From NCBI GenBank assembly GCA_007922305.1, contig ML677335.1:40414887-40478886 (forward strand): a stretch of 64,000 nucleotides of DNA, read 5' to 3'. A program made the translations under genes and the position numbers. Each line of letters begins with the position of its first letter. The first letter of the stretch is position 1. This document shows positions 1 to 12,344 of the stretch, piece by piece. Under the pieces are notes generated by a model. The model saw nothing but the letters and a program-made list of their open reading frames with translations. It ran no database searches and was not told the DNA's origin. Source of the stretch: Dermatemys mawii. Lineage: Eukaryota > Chordata > Testudines > Dermatemydidae.

Positions 1-530
1 TAGCTTGTAGTCACCAGTGACATTTTTATATGAAGGATTTTTTTTAATGCTGTTTGTGAGAGGACTCACATTATCAAAGTCTGATTGTATTTGGAAAATG
101 CTAAAACTGAATCCATTATATTCACCGCCCAGGCCATTAAATAAAAAAAAATGTTCCTTATATTAAACTGGAAGATAGGCAAAGATCATATGCTCATTTG
201 CTGTAATCAATGACAAGCTAATGGATATTAACAATGAATTCTCTGTAATGCTCTTGAATCTGGTGATCTTTGATACAATCCATGTGCCATTCTAAGCAAT
301 CATATCTGAATGAAAGTTTGCAGATACGCATTAAAAGCTGCAATGTTTCTAACAAAATTCTGGCATGATATTTACAAACAATGTGATTGCGATAGAACGT
401 TGACTGCAACTCAACATTACAAGTAGATCTTTTTGAAACACAATTAGAACCTCAAATTGCAAAATATCCAGACATTGTATAATCAATACAACATCTGATT
501 GCTGGTACACTAATCATCAGTATCAGCCAG

Positions 531-597
531 AGCCTCAAATGGTGTAAATCAGTGACATCAATGGAGCTATGCTGATGAACAGCAGCTGAAGATCAAG
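531..597. repeat. Short palindromic repeat, GTGTAAAT/CAGCTGA type
   Basis: Reads GGTGTAAATCAGTGACATCA, ATGGAGCTATGCTGAT, then CAGCAGCTGAAGATC. It has the same layout as the copies at 18.97, 44.2 and 62.0 kb: a hairpin-forming block around a CATTGACTTCAATGG-like centre. Confidence 0.5.
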
Positions 598-599
598 CA

Positions 600-3330
600 T
601 TGCTTTCTTTATTATTTTTCACTATTGAAGAATATCTCTGGCGCGATCATAGTTCTGAATCCATAGCTCATGCATTTGGGTCAACTTTAGAGAACAGCTT
701 GACAGATTTATGCATATGTCTTGGGGAATTTTTTTTTTAAGTCTGCTGACCTTCTGTCTACCTATATTTGAGGGCTGGTCTGTGTTAGCATCGCTTCATA
801 ATCCCAATTAGACTGAGAAGCATTATTTTGAGTTTTCTGAACTATTACTACCACCCATGTCCATTTGTCTTTTTTATTCTCTAGATGTGCCATGACAAGG
901 ATTAAATGCGACACACACCAAACTTTGAATGTCCTGCAGCCAGCTCCAGTGGCTTGGATGCTGTCATATCGAGCTACATCAGGAGCAGTGGCTCAATGGC
1001 TGTGTCTGTGACACATGTCAGAAACTTTTAAATATCTGCTCTTTTTTCATCAGGATGCGTCTGTATCCTAGCTAGGGAAGAGATGACATTTTATGTTTGG
1101 GTGGAACTTGTTGTGGTTCTCTCTTCCTGCCTCCTCTAACTGTCAGCCTGAGTTTCCCCTAAACATATCAAAATGTAGACAAATAAAACTTGTCATTTAG
1201 AAATAAATTCAGTAGTAACCATACTTGAAAACAATGTTTTAGAAGGAACTTAGGCACATTTTCTGATAGAATGATGCGCTACACAACACACAGCACCAGG
1301 CTATCACTGACCTTTGTTATGTGCTGCCTTAAAAGACTGATGTGCAAAACTCAGATACACATGAATTCCTTAACATTTCTGCTCTTTTTCCATTAAAGTG
1401 GAATAATTTGGCATATAACTACACAATATATCAGGGTATTGCCAAGGCTTGGAAGAATTAACATTTGGATAAAAATATATAGTTTAAGGGTAGAATATGA
1501 GTCTGCTAATGCATAAGACTGTACTCCCCAGGATGAGTCCCATTAGTTGAAAAGGAAAGAGAGAAAGAAAAGCAAACTTGTTTCCTTCATTTTGAACAAA
1601 TATATGTCATTTCTTTAAGATCAATCTTGGGTTGTTTGTTTTCCAAAATAAAAAATAATGCAGCCTCTGGACTCCCTGACTATGACATTTTTTCATGAGG
1701 TTTAATTAATAATATGAATAGTCTTTTATATTCCCCATTCCCCAAGGCAGCTTGAGAACTTTGAATTTTCCTGAAGTTGCGTGTGACTGTGCTTGAGAGG
1801 CCAGACTTAGTTCACAAAGTTAAACACTGGGTAATTTTACTCGGGGACCCTCTTTGCCCATTTCAACTGACCATGTGTGAGTTGAATTTGACTAGCATTT
1901 GGACCTGTAAAACCTTTGGCTTCCCAAAACCATCTGTCTGGTTCCTAGCTAAGCTGCCTACTTCCAAACCACCAGCAATAAGAAAGGAAAATTCAATTGC
2001 AAGACACTCGTACAAGGGTCAGCCCATTTACCAGTCAAAACAGCTCTCTCTCTCATTCTTCCAAATGATTTTAATATTTGTAAAAGAAGTCATATTTACA
2101 CATGCTCCAACCAGCAATCCCAGGGGTGCCAGCTATCCCAAAGGGTAGATGTAGACATGCCCCATCATGCTTTTTGCATCTATCACAGAGCAGACTGGCC
2201 TGAAAAGGGAGCATGTTCCACTCTCCTAAGCAGCCTGTGCCCCTCTCCTGTATGGTGGAATGTTCCGGAAGGCATTGCGGTTCCCTGAAGCACAATGCCT
2301 CCTAGAGTTCCCCCTCGATTTGTGCAACACTTCAGGCCAGTGCCTCAATGGCATAATTTGCCCATAAGGTTGTCCTCAGCACTGCTTCATTCTCAGCCCT
2401 TTCCCTTGAGACTGACTGTCCTTACTTCTCTGACATGTCGCATCACCACCCATTTGCATGGCTAGACAGGACAGGTGACTGCAGAACACGCAGATTATAT
2501 TCACTTGCCTGGAGGGCAGCCAAGTTATTTTAGAACCCAGAGCTTCCATAGTCCATTATTTTGCCAAATAAGAAGTCCCAAGAAAAAGTTAATGGCAAAC
2601 AAATGAGCAGAAATAGTACCTCAGACAGCCAAGGGTCACCCTTGGAATTTACTGGGGGAGGAGGGTTCAAGAGTCAAACATGATGGATGGATCATTTTAA
2701 AGAGGGATGAGTATATCTGTGACCCTGGGTAACACTTGCAGCTATGGGTGTTAAAATAAGGATAACCAGATAACCACACTCCTTTCTTCATGAATTGGGA
2801 AGTGCCCTCCAGCAGAATATGAGACCTGACAGAGCAATTATCTGAGTCGCTGTAGTAAAATCCTACAATGCTGCTCAGAGCTTGTTGTTTCTGATACACC
2901 CATGATGACCCCACACTGGCACACCACATTTTCCTTATGGACACAGAGCTATTTTCTCCTTTTGACATGCACCCATAACTCCTTGGTGAAGATGAGACAG
3001 ACTTCAAACAAACATATTAAATTGTCTGCTATTGTGTTTACAGTTATATTTTCAAAGCACCAGGCAGAAGGCATACATGCAAACTGCACTCAGAATATAT
3101 GGCACATTAATGGCACAAATTCACACCAGCTCAAAAAGGCAATGGAGGGACAGTTCTAATTGTTATCATAATTAAGAGTAATTGCATCTGCTGGAATAGA
3201 GTGTGGCAGCACAAGTTATCTTCTGCTTCATGTTTATTTAGGACTGAGCAAAATAAGGATGACAATAATATGATAGAAATATGCATATTCTATCTGCAGA
3301 GTTTAAAACCCTTTAGCTAATTAAATGCTA
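600..3330. other. Non-coding, nothing recognised
   Basis: AT-rich unique-looking DNA. Only short ORFs of 63-123 codons occur, none with a domain or a plausible exon context. Confidence 0.5.
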
Positions 3331-3340
3331 GGACACACTA

Positions 3341-3500
3341 TCATGTAGCGAAGTATTATTTCCACTTTGCCAATGGGGAAACTGAGCTACAGGCTGGTTT
3401 AGTAACATGTTATAAAAAATCAGTGGGTCAGCCACAAATGGAACCCAGATCTACAACTTCCCAGCCCTGACCTTTAATCACAAGACCATCCACCCTCTTT
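3341..3500 (-). repeat. MIR-like SINE
   Basis: Carries GCCAATGGGGAAACTGAG followed by a degraded TAAG...CTTGCCCAAGGTCAC region and GAACCCAGATCTACAAC, the order seen in MIR core sequence on the reverse strand. Confidence 0.7.
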
Positions 3501-4394
3501 ACTGTGAAAACAATCACAACAAAACCTGATGGTCCATGTTGTTTGCTGAAAGGTCCTCTCAGGTTTCAAAATTTTCAGTGAACCTGAGTCCCAAACCAGG
3601 TAAAACATAACCTGTAAGCCTCAAAATCCAAACTGCAAGCAAAGTAGAAGGTCTGTAAACCACATCACTTTTGATTCAAACAAAGTAAACCCAAAAGATT
3701 TCCCGAACATCTAAACATTATAATTACTTTAAAAATAGAGTAAAATTGTGTTAACAATGCTAACTTCTCTTATGATGTTTGATTTCATGCTTTCTCTGTC
3801 ATACAAAAGGGTAGCATGTTATTCCCCCCCACTCTCCAAAATGACAACCATTCAAGGTGTTCTTTATTTTTTGCCTCATTATAATGTTTAAAGAAGGCAC
3901 ATGCTGCTTCTTTTCCCATTTACTTTTTTTGCGTTGGAAATTCGTTTTGATTACACTGATTTTCCTGGAAGATGCAATGCACAACTCATAGGATTATGAC
4001 ATCATTAGTACCAAAGAGATGAATCCTGAGCTGAGAGAGGGGAATGTACAACTAACCTTTCTGTTTAAAACCTTGTTTGACTGTGTTAACACCTACATAT
4101 TTAACTCAAACATCTGACAAACACTTATAAGAAAAGATCTTTTTGTTAAATATACAGCATTTCTGACCCTTCCTTGAAAAAGTGCTAAAACTTCTGCTCA
4201 GTTTTCTAATACTAAAAGTCCTACCAAAAAACAGGAATGAAAAGATCTAGATGTCTAAGGTAAGGCTCAAAAAAAAGCCTATCCTCCTCCTTGGGGAAAG
4301 AAAGAAAATGATATTTCTTTTTTACAATGGAACACAATCCATTTTAATGTTAATTGGCCACTTTCAGAACTGAGCAGAACACAAAATTCTCACT

Positions 4395-4541
4395 TATAGG
4401 CCAGGCTCCCTGGTTAGACTATGTCTCCCATGATGTGCTGTGGTCATGGGACTTCCCATGATGCACAGCTGCATTTCAGCTTAAGGGGAGGCCACATTGC
4501 ATCATGGCAGATATAGGCCAGCCAGGAAGCCTAGCCCATAG
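4395..4541. mobile_element. MITE with ~45-bp imperfect inverted ends
   Basis: The left end reads TATAGGCCAGGCTCCCTGG, then CCCATGATG. The reverse complement of the right end (4482-4541) reads TATGGGCTAGGCTTCCTGG, then GCCATGATG. The arms align over about 45 bp with scattered changes. A further CCCATGATGCACAG block lies between them. No ORF. It is probably a non-autonomous DNA transposon. Confidence 0.6.
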
Positions 4542-6445
4542 AGGACAACGGGGTCATTAGGCATCCAAACAAAACCCCCAGAGACATTACAGCAGATCAG
4601 GTGGACACACAGTAATGATGAATCAAATGAAACAAATGTTTTCAATTTGGAATAATCCAACTTGAAATTAAGAATGTCCTTTCAATTTTCTCTTAATAAA
4701 ACAGGGGAAAAAATCAGCAAAATGGAAATTTTCCTCAAAAATATGATTTTGCAGAAATTCCTTTTTCCATTGGAAAATAAATTGACAGAAAATTCCCCAC
4801 CGGATGATCATTCCTCCCACTGTCTCAGCATTTCAATTCTCATTTCTCTTTTTCACCACACCTCTGTCCCACTGCAATCTCCTGTGTGCTGCACTAAACT
4901 GGCCCAGCCATTTGCCAGACAGTTCTACCTATTATCTTACTGCTCTAAGTGTTCCTAAAGTGTGTGAGAGTGGTAGAAGCACTAGCTTAATTTAATCAGT
5001 TGCCAGGCACGATTTATTTCCATATAGGCCAAAGTAAACGTAGGAAGGAGCCCAGGACACAATATGGGGATGTACACTCCCAAAACGTGTCCTTATGATG
5101 ATATTGCGCTTGCTTACACCGTGACACAATCTGTCTCCCTCTAGTGGCTGGACCTCATCGATGTTTCTGAGTCAGCTAAAGGCTTCAAAACTAAAACACC
5201 TGGGCTCCATGGCTCAGGGAGGCTCATCCTTTCATATCCAGAGGTCCTGGGTTTTGATCACTGCAGCAATCACCCATCTGTTACAAAGATATTCATTGCC
5301 CTATAACAAAACCTCCGTGCTTCCAATCATCATAGCTGATCTGTTCCTTGGTCTGAAGTGGAATGCTGACCCAGAACAAAAGGCTCTCAGTACATGGCCT
5401 AATTTATGGCTCTGTTGGTTCAAGGAGACCCCCTATTTCCATTTTGGAATAGTATGTATGTTCCTGTAGTTTGTAAACAACATTCTGAAGTTGATGAGTT
5501 TTGTCATTGACTTGAATGGGAACAGGATAAGACTCAGAATGTGCTTATGCTATAAACTTGTGATTAACATTAACAGCTGGTAGGTTTTTACCCTTAAGCC
5601 TCATAAATATAGCTGAAAAATCATTTATCTGGACGTGGAATATGAGGATCTAGCAAGAGCTGTTCAAGCCTTTCAACACAAAACCCAAACAGACTGATTT
5701 TTTCTCAGGAGTGAGGGGAAGGGATTGCTTGAATCTCAACATTCAGGCCAGGTTTGCTAACCTTTCAGCGAACTTGGGCTGACTTATGATTTCAGGTGAA
5801 AAAATGCACAGCTCAGTGGCGGTTTTGGCTGAGTTTTGCTTTCAGCTTTTTGCTTCATCCTGAAACTCAGTGGGTGAGAACCCACAATAACCAAAACTGA
5901 AAAAAGGCTTGGCAAAAAACACCATCTGAACAGAAACCACCCAAGACTCACACAGCTCCAGGTACAGAAAGCAGTAGCTACAGAGAAAACACATTCAGTA
6001 CCCTCCATTTGTAATACCTTGCAGGTTAGCACTCATTGGAAGGCGGTGGGTAACTGGTGTAGATCCAGCTAACTATAGTATGGCTTCAGTTGATAACAGC
6101 ACTGTTTACTGGGATTACTTACTAGTGCTCTGACATTTCCATTGTCCTTTATAATACTTCTGTCGTAAGGTAGGTGGTGATTTTCTAGTTTGAGAGGTAG
6201 CCAAACAAGGAGGCTCTGAAGTGTAGTGTAGTGAGCTTTCTTCTAAAATTGATGCAGAAATTTGGCTACCTGAAACACATTATAAATGGTGGTTAAATCA
6301 TTAGGGTATTAAAAAGGAAATTACTCTTGAACAGAGAAGGTTGTGTTTTCCCCTCAAACTTGCATTGTAATCCTCTGACCAGCCCTAACTCAACTGCTAA
6401 GCTAAAGGAAATTAAAGAAAAGATGAATAAAAATATCTCACACTT

Positions 6446-6522
6446 GACCAAATTCATCCCCAGTGTAACTTAGTTCAAATGGAGTTAAATCAATGGAGTT
6501 TCACCTGAGAAATATTTGGCTC
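6446..6522. repeat. Short palindromic repeat, CCAAATTCATCCCCAGTGTAA type
   Basis: CCAAATTCATCCCCAGTGTA at the left and ACCTGAGAAATATTTGG at the right are imperfect inverse arms around AATGGAGTTAAATCAATGG. Related in design to the 18.97-kb hairpin. Confidence 0.45.
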
Positions 6523-8057
6523 ATTGTCAAAAGGAAATGAAGCAACTGTGTCCTCATTTGCAGCTACGAGCTTTAACAGAATTTTCATTACTTGGGAATT
6601 TCTGAAAACAATTTCCAGGTAAAAGAAAATTGGTAAGGTTGAGCTGACCTAATATTAACCCCTTTGGGGAAAAAAGCCTTAAAAGAACAATGTTGTTAAA
6701 GAATACAAAAGACCTATAACATGGAAAGCTTGTAAATTCTAAATTAAGGTTCCAAAATTATGAGCATTGAAAACTGCATCACAAGTAAGAGTGTTAAAAA
6801 ATTTCTTTAAGTCTACAAGTGTCTGCTTACTTAGTAAACATAGATAGACCATATATAACACAGTAGTAATCAGGTGCACATTTATTGTTTGAAAGGATTT
6901 TCAAAATCATAGGAGCTTATAAAATGGACAAGATGATCTGTTTACAGATTTTCTTTGCATCATTCCCCCCCTTTTGCCTTGCAAAAATCCTAAGAAATTA
7001 AATTCACAAAATTAGTGTTAATATAAGAGTAAAGGCCAAGTACTCTCAAGCCGAGAGTTACCTGAGCAGTGTCAAGTCAGCCACCTTGCAAATATGTGGA
7101 ATTCATTATACATCTTTCCTTTTAAAAATATATATTGTAATGCAAAATATCTTAAACTCAGCAGTGTACTCCAGAACACTTGCAGGTGGTCTCAGAGCTG
7201 CCTGCTCACAAGCTGTAGACTCCTCCTGTTTACTTTTAGATGCTAAAGTAAATGAAAAGACAACTAAAAATACACTTCCTTAATTAAATTCCATGTAAGA
7301 CATTGCTGCAGCTACCACAGCTTTCCAAATGGGAATGGAGGTGAATCTGTAGAATTGCCATTGTGACCCAAGGTAGGCCATCAAAGAATTTCTATATTGA
7401 AACTACAAACAAGACATCTATGACTATGCATTTCTGTTTCTAATGCATATTAGAAAAATATGCAGCATGTGCAATATGGATGCATTAATGTAGCCAAAAG
7501 AAACAACTATGGGAATTATTTTGTTTTTGAGAGCTTCCTCTCACATCCCCAACATTGCAATTATAGTATCTTTTATGCATTTAAACATATGAATACAATC
7601 CACACAGAACTACAAACATTTTCCAAGATGTGGTTCTCCTAAGAATTCAAGGATGCTGAGATGATGATGATGTTTTCTGAATGTGCCATGACCACGACTT
7701 AGTTTGTCCTTAAAAATATCTGCTTCCTTGAAGGCTTGTGAAAAATACTGATTTGAAACCTTAATCTAGTTGTCAGCAAGACTAAGAAAGGGTCAGCTTC
7801 AGGTTGACAACACCCCCAGAGGCAAGTCCATCAGAGTCACCTACCCTAAAAGGTAACTTTTAGGAGGATTCAGATCTCTTTGTGTTATGTATGCTAAATA
7901 TATTAATTCAAATGGTTTTCCTGAAACGTGAGTGCTGGGTATTTTATGCATATTTCTACACAGTAAATGCCAAAATAAATAATAAGTCTTTTGCTTTATA
8001 AATGTTTGGAAGAAAAAGTGCTTATTAAATACTTTCTGGAACTAATTCTCATTTACA

Positions 8058-8175
8058 GTAAGACCCCTTTACACTCCTTTACAGTCTAAAGGAGCCTTAA
8101 AGTGGGCAGAAATTACAGTTAAGACCCCTTTACTCTGCCAGACGGGTATAAAGAGGTCTTAGAGTACATGAAAAT
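8058..8175. repeat. Duplicated CAGT(T)AAGACCCCTTTAC repeat with inverse end
   Basis: CAGTAAGACCCCTTTACAC (from 8058) and CAGTTAAGACCCCTTTACTC (from about 8117) are direct copies. GGTATAAAGAGGTCTTAGAG at the right is inverse to them. A MITE-like repeat, ends undefined. Confidence 0.45.
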
Positions 8176-8204
8176 CAGACCGTCTGATTTTCTGTCCTCT
8201 TAAG

Positions 8205-10655
8205 ACTTCATTTCCTGCAATGCCCCGGCTTTCCTTTTCACTGAGCCTTTGGATTTTAAAATACTATGTTAGAAAAAAGATCTCTCTCTCCATATTTCTA
8301 AACAGCCTGCTGTGTCTTTTTCATGCCTCCATATTTTCCATTTCCTACACACATTCCCAAGTGTGTGTTTTTATGCATGTGTCTTTTTTCTTTAATGATC
8401 AGAGATCTTGTCTTTGTGCCCATGTAGATAAAGGACTGTGTGTTTCCTGAAGCTGTCAGATCTTATTGGGAAAACCTTCCCTTGCAGGCCAAAGAAGCTC
8501 TGAGGTTGAAGTGAGATCTCCATATAAGAGCCCCGACAACACTACAGTGAGCAGATATAGCTGGCTAATGGTTTAATACCTCACTATTACAGAAAGGAAA
8601 TAGTAGTGCAAGATGGAGGCTGAGCTAGACTTTAATAAAAAGGAATCTGGGAGCTATTGGCCCAGATGGTCTCAAATTCAGAGCAGTTGAGGGGAGGCAG
8701 AGAGAGGAAGACAGCCTCCATGACATGGCCAAAACTTCAGTTTGAAAAAGAGAAATCTGTGGGAAGTATAAACTCCATTCTCAGGGCTAAAGCCATTGGA
8801 AATCTCTGGAGAATGAGAAGATTGTGGTTTCCACTATTCTTCAGCATTATGGATTGATGGTGGTGGTTTGCTCGTCCCAGAATTTTTAAAAATTAAAATA
8901 GGTGGCGGGGATAGAAGCAAATATATCTTATTTAGGCAGCTGAATTGGATGGGAAACCAAGGTCTAAAGGAGGATATCACATAGAGGTACAAGCACTGGA
9001 AAAGCAGACTATGCATTCCAAGCATTATGCCACATTCAATGAAGCAGAAACATCAGTCTCAAAACAGATATGGCGTATTTAACTATTTCTTGCCATCACT
9101 TTCTTTCAGAGCAATAGCATGGCAATTGAAATGGTCAAGGACACAGCCAGAGACTCTTAGGAGCAGAAGCAAGTACTAAAGTAACTACAACTAGTTCCAA
9201 AACCTCTGACATTGTGGTCACCTAATTCACCATCTGACTCTTAAGAATGACATTGCAAACTGATGCCTGGAAATGTAAGCCCAAACATCCATCAACAAGA
9301 TTGGCTGCGTGGCTAGAATACTGAAGATATCAAATTTACCCCTTTCTTTTTCAATCTGTGCCTGCCAGTTTGCAATGCAGACAGACAGGTATATTAGAGC
9401 AAAGATTATAAGCCTGTCCAAATTTGGTAAGCAGAACCAAACAGATCACGACAAATGAATGTACTAACTTCCATACCACATAAAGCAGATACATGTAGAG
9501 AGATTCATTCCAGGCCTATACAAAACAGGTACCTGTCACCAGAATGTCTGCCAAGGGGAGATGAGTATGTCCACAAACCCCATTCCACAGGGGTGGCTAC
9601 AGAGGACCATAACTGGCCAGGAAAAGGCTTTTTCTTCACTCCTTTGTAGCAAATGCTAGGGAGGACAGTGCTGTAACACCCCCTAGACGGGTGCAAAGGA
9701 GCCTGGCTGTTCAGAAAGGTATAATTTATTAGAGGAATTTTCAAAACCGCTGAGTGTTGCCCTCAATGGAAGTACTGTGCATTTCTGAAAATCCCACCCT
9801 ACCACTCCTTGTGCCATCTGCAGTTAATCTGGAGCATGAATTCTGACTCTGCATTCCTTGTTGAGGTGAAACGGAAGTGAATAGTGGGATTTCGGGGGGA
9901 GTTTTGCCTGAGCAAGGACTGTAGGATCGGGCTGACAATATTTATTTAAACCAGGGAGTTTATGCTGCAAAATGAAAAGATCACTTAGAATTATGGGAAC
10001 CACTAGGAGAATTGCCATGAAGGCAATAGCTGTCTCCACAGCAATATCAAGAGGTATCAGTTTAGAACCTTCAGGGTTGGTTTACCACGAACACATTTTA
10101 TTCCTCTGAAGATGCAGCAGTGTGGTGGTAGCTATTGCCTCAGCCCGAGAGAATATCAGCATCTTGGAGGAACAGATCTCAGTTTAGGTCCTGGAGCTTG
10201 CCAACATGTAATAGCTTTAAAAGTCACAAAGTATAACTGTCCATCCTCTGGAAATCGCCATAAATGCAGCAGCAGTCTGAATGACTTCATAGCAGTACAA
10301 TAGGTGCCTTCATGGCAATCTGCATCACACTACTCTATAGTTCGCAATCACTCAGACTCTTATTTCTTGGCAATCTTACTAACCTAAATAAGTATGTGTT
10401 GTGCCAAGGAGCTGAGTGCTGACACTTTGCATAGCGGAGGCATCCAACTCTTTCCTATCAAAGTCTCACAAAAAGATCAAAGGTCACAGCTACCCACCTT
10501 AAAAGGATCAAAAAAAGTACAAATAAAAAAGACACTAACAGGCAGTTTTCAAGTAGATAAATCTTTAAAACATTGTGCATATGCTACCGAAGAGGAAGCC
10601 AACATGAAGAAACTATATAATGGTCAGTTTGTCTTGATAACCATGTAAATAAGAT
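8205..10655. other. Non-coding, nothing recognised
   Basis: Short overlapping ORFs on both strands near 9.5-10.0 kb lack domains and look like chance openings. Confidence 0.45.
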
Positions 10656-10659
10656 ACTA

Positions 10660-10945
10660 GGGTGGGACTCAGAAGATGTGGGCTCACCTCTTCGCTTTGT
10701 CATAGACTTCTTGTGCGATTCTGGCCAGATCATGTACTTTCTTTGTGCCTTCGGCAGCTATCTATCAGAGGAAGATACCCCTACTTCCTCTCTCATAATC
10801 TTTGTCTGACTTGTCTATTTTCACTGAGAAATTTTTAGAACAGACACTCTTGCTGTGTAAATGTACAGCACCTAGCCAAATGGGACCTTGATCTCAATGG
10901 GGGCTTTTAGGCACTAACACCGTGCAAATAATAAATACATACTAT
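10660..10945 (+). repeat. MIR-like SINE with long 3' tail
   Basis: Order of blocks: GGGACTCAGAAGATGTGGG, a degraded core, then GTGTAAATGTACAGCACCTA, GGGACCTTGATC, GGGGGCTTTTAGGCACTA and a CAAATAATAAAT end. It is a full-length-like amniote MIR/L2-type tail. Confidence 0.65.
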
Positions 10946-11044
10946 TTTTATATAACATATACAATATACAGGATCATTCAGACCTATGGGGATCCATATT
11001 TTATACCACCTATCCTGTCCATTGTGTGGCACCAGCCTTCAATT

Positions 11045-11180
11045 CATTGTCTAATTTATTAGTAGTAGCATTGTCATAGCTCTAGGAACCTCAACCATTC
11101 CCAGCACCTCACTGTGCTGGATGCTATACGAACACAGACAGGCCCAGTCCCAAGGAATTTACAATCTAAGAATAAGACAA
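11045..11180 (-). repeat. MIR/L2-like 3' tail, reverse orientation
   Basis: TTATTAGTAGTAGCATTGTC, then a CTCACTGTGCTGGATGCTAT block, ACGAACACAGACAGGCCC and AAGGAATTTACAATCTAAG. This is the reverse complement of the tail seen at 10.85-10.94 and 62.55 kb. The following bases to about 11450 may be a further, unrecognised repeat. Confidence 0.6.
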
Positions 11181-11914
11181 CCAATGGATATGGACAGACA
11201 ATGGAAGACAACAAAACAATATCACGCAGCAAGAGAACCAGTGGTAACAGCATACCAATGTATTACCATTAATACATGCTTTGTAACCCTTCTGGCAGAG
11301 AGTTTTAAGGAGGCATTTAGAGAGGAGGACAATGAGGTGGCCTTGTGGATGTTTACATGGAACTCTTTGTGGGAGAAAGCACAAGGGAGCTTATTTGAAA
11401 TTTTAACAAGTGGGAAATCAATGCCTGTCATCAGAGGGTAAGTGGAGGCAGGAGTCATCATCTTGATAGGGTATATACCTTGTCCTTACCTCATATTGCA
11501 TATCCTTTTGATTGGTAAACACATGTGCACTCTCAGACCTGTTCCCATCAGCCAGAAATGGAATGGCTAGGGTCTCAGTAACTCCAGGTGAGGTTAGTTT
11601 TCTAAAATACAGAATATTCAGGATTAAAATATAGGGATGAATGAAATAGCCTCAGTTGGATCACTACATTTGGGAGGCCCCTGCAAATCTCTGAGCTCTT
11701 CAAATGACTGGCTCAACAAAACACGACAAGAGGAGCAATACAGCTTCATAAATGAGCTCTATTTGCATGCTCTGACAACAGTAATTTAATTTGCATTATA
11801 AATACTTCATAATGTTTTAGTAAGGGAACCATAGCATATTTTGTAAAAGTTGCAAAGTCTTAGCAATAATTACACACTTAAAAATCATCAGTGTACAATT
11901 AAAATCACACATAG

Positions 11915-12340
11915 CAATGTGGAGAATGGAAATTTCTTTGTATGGAGCATTCAGAGATTTTGAAATTTGCTCTTGTACCAGTTAGGAATGAAACTGGAAA
12001 ATTTTGAAATTCCTCTCCAAAAGAAAATTGTGAAAGAAATTTGGTTTCAGGTCAACCATAACATTGTGTTTTGACAAAATTGAAATGTTTTGGTTTGATT
12101 TCGATGTTTTAAATTTATATTATTATATAATGAAAAGTTATTTCTCACAAGGAAAAATCAAAATGTTTTGTTCCAAAAATGTTAAAACTGGATGTTTTGG
12201 ACAGTGCTAGAACATTTTTCATTGTGTTTACTTCAAAATGAAATTCTGGTGAAATCTAACATGATTTCACAACGCATTTCGATTTGGACAGAATAGCATA
12301 TTCCTGCAGAATATGGTTCCATTGAAGTTTTTCCACCCAG
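11915..12340 (+). repeat. AT-rich 0.4-kb interspersed repeat, copy 1
   Basis: Matches 61497-61893 in order along its length. Shared blocks include GAGAATGGAAATT, CCAGTTAGGAATGAA, CAAAAGAAAATT, a GATGTTTTG block and ATGGTTCCATTG near the right end. It has no ORF and is probably a non-autonomous DNA element. The ends were not defined. Confidence 0.65.
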
Positions 12341-12344
12341 TATT

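Larger units (their letters stand above)
3505..8050. other. Non-coding apart from the MITE and hairpin repeat listed
   Basis: ORFs up to 102 codons have no recognisable content. A possible degraded tRNA-derived SINE lies near 5205-5270 (CATGGCTCAGGGAGGC and GGTCCTGGGTTTTGATC), too weak to call. Confidence 0.45.

Noticed and set aside
1777..2148. 123-codon ORF
   Set aside because: No domain, no exon-like context, and an overlapping opposite-strand ORF at its 3' end.
5136..5153. CTCTAGTGG, CTCF-like on the reverse strand
   Set aside because: Mismatched at a key core position (GGGAG for GGGCR).
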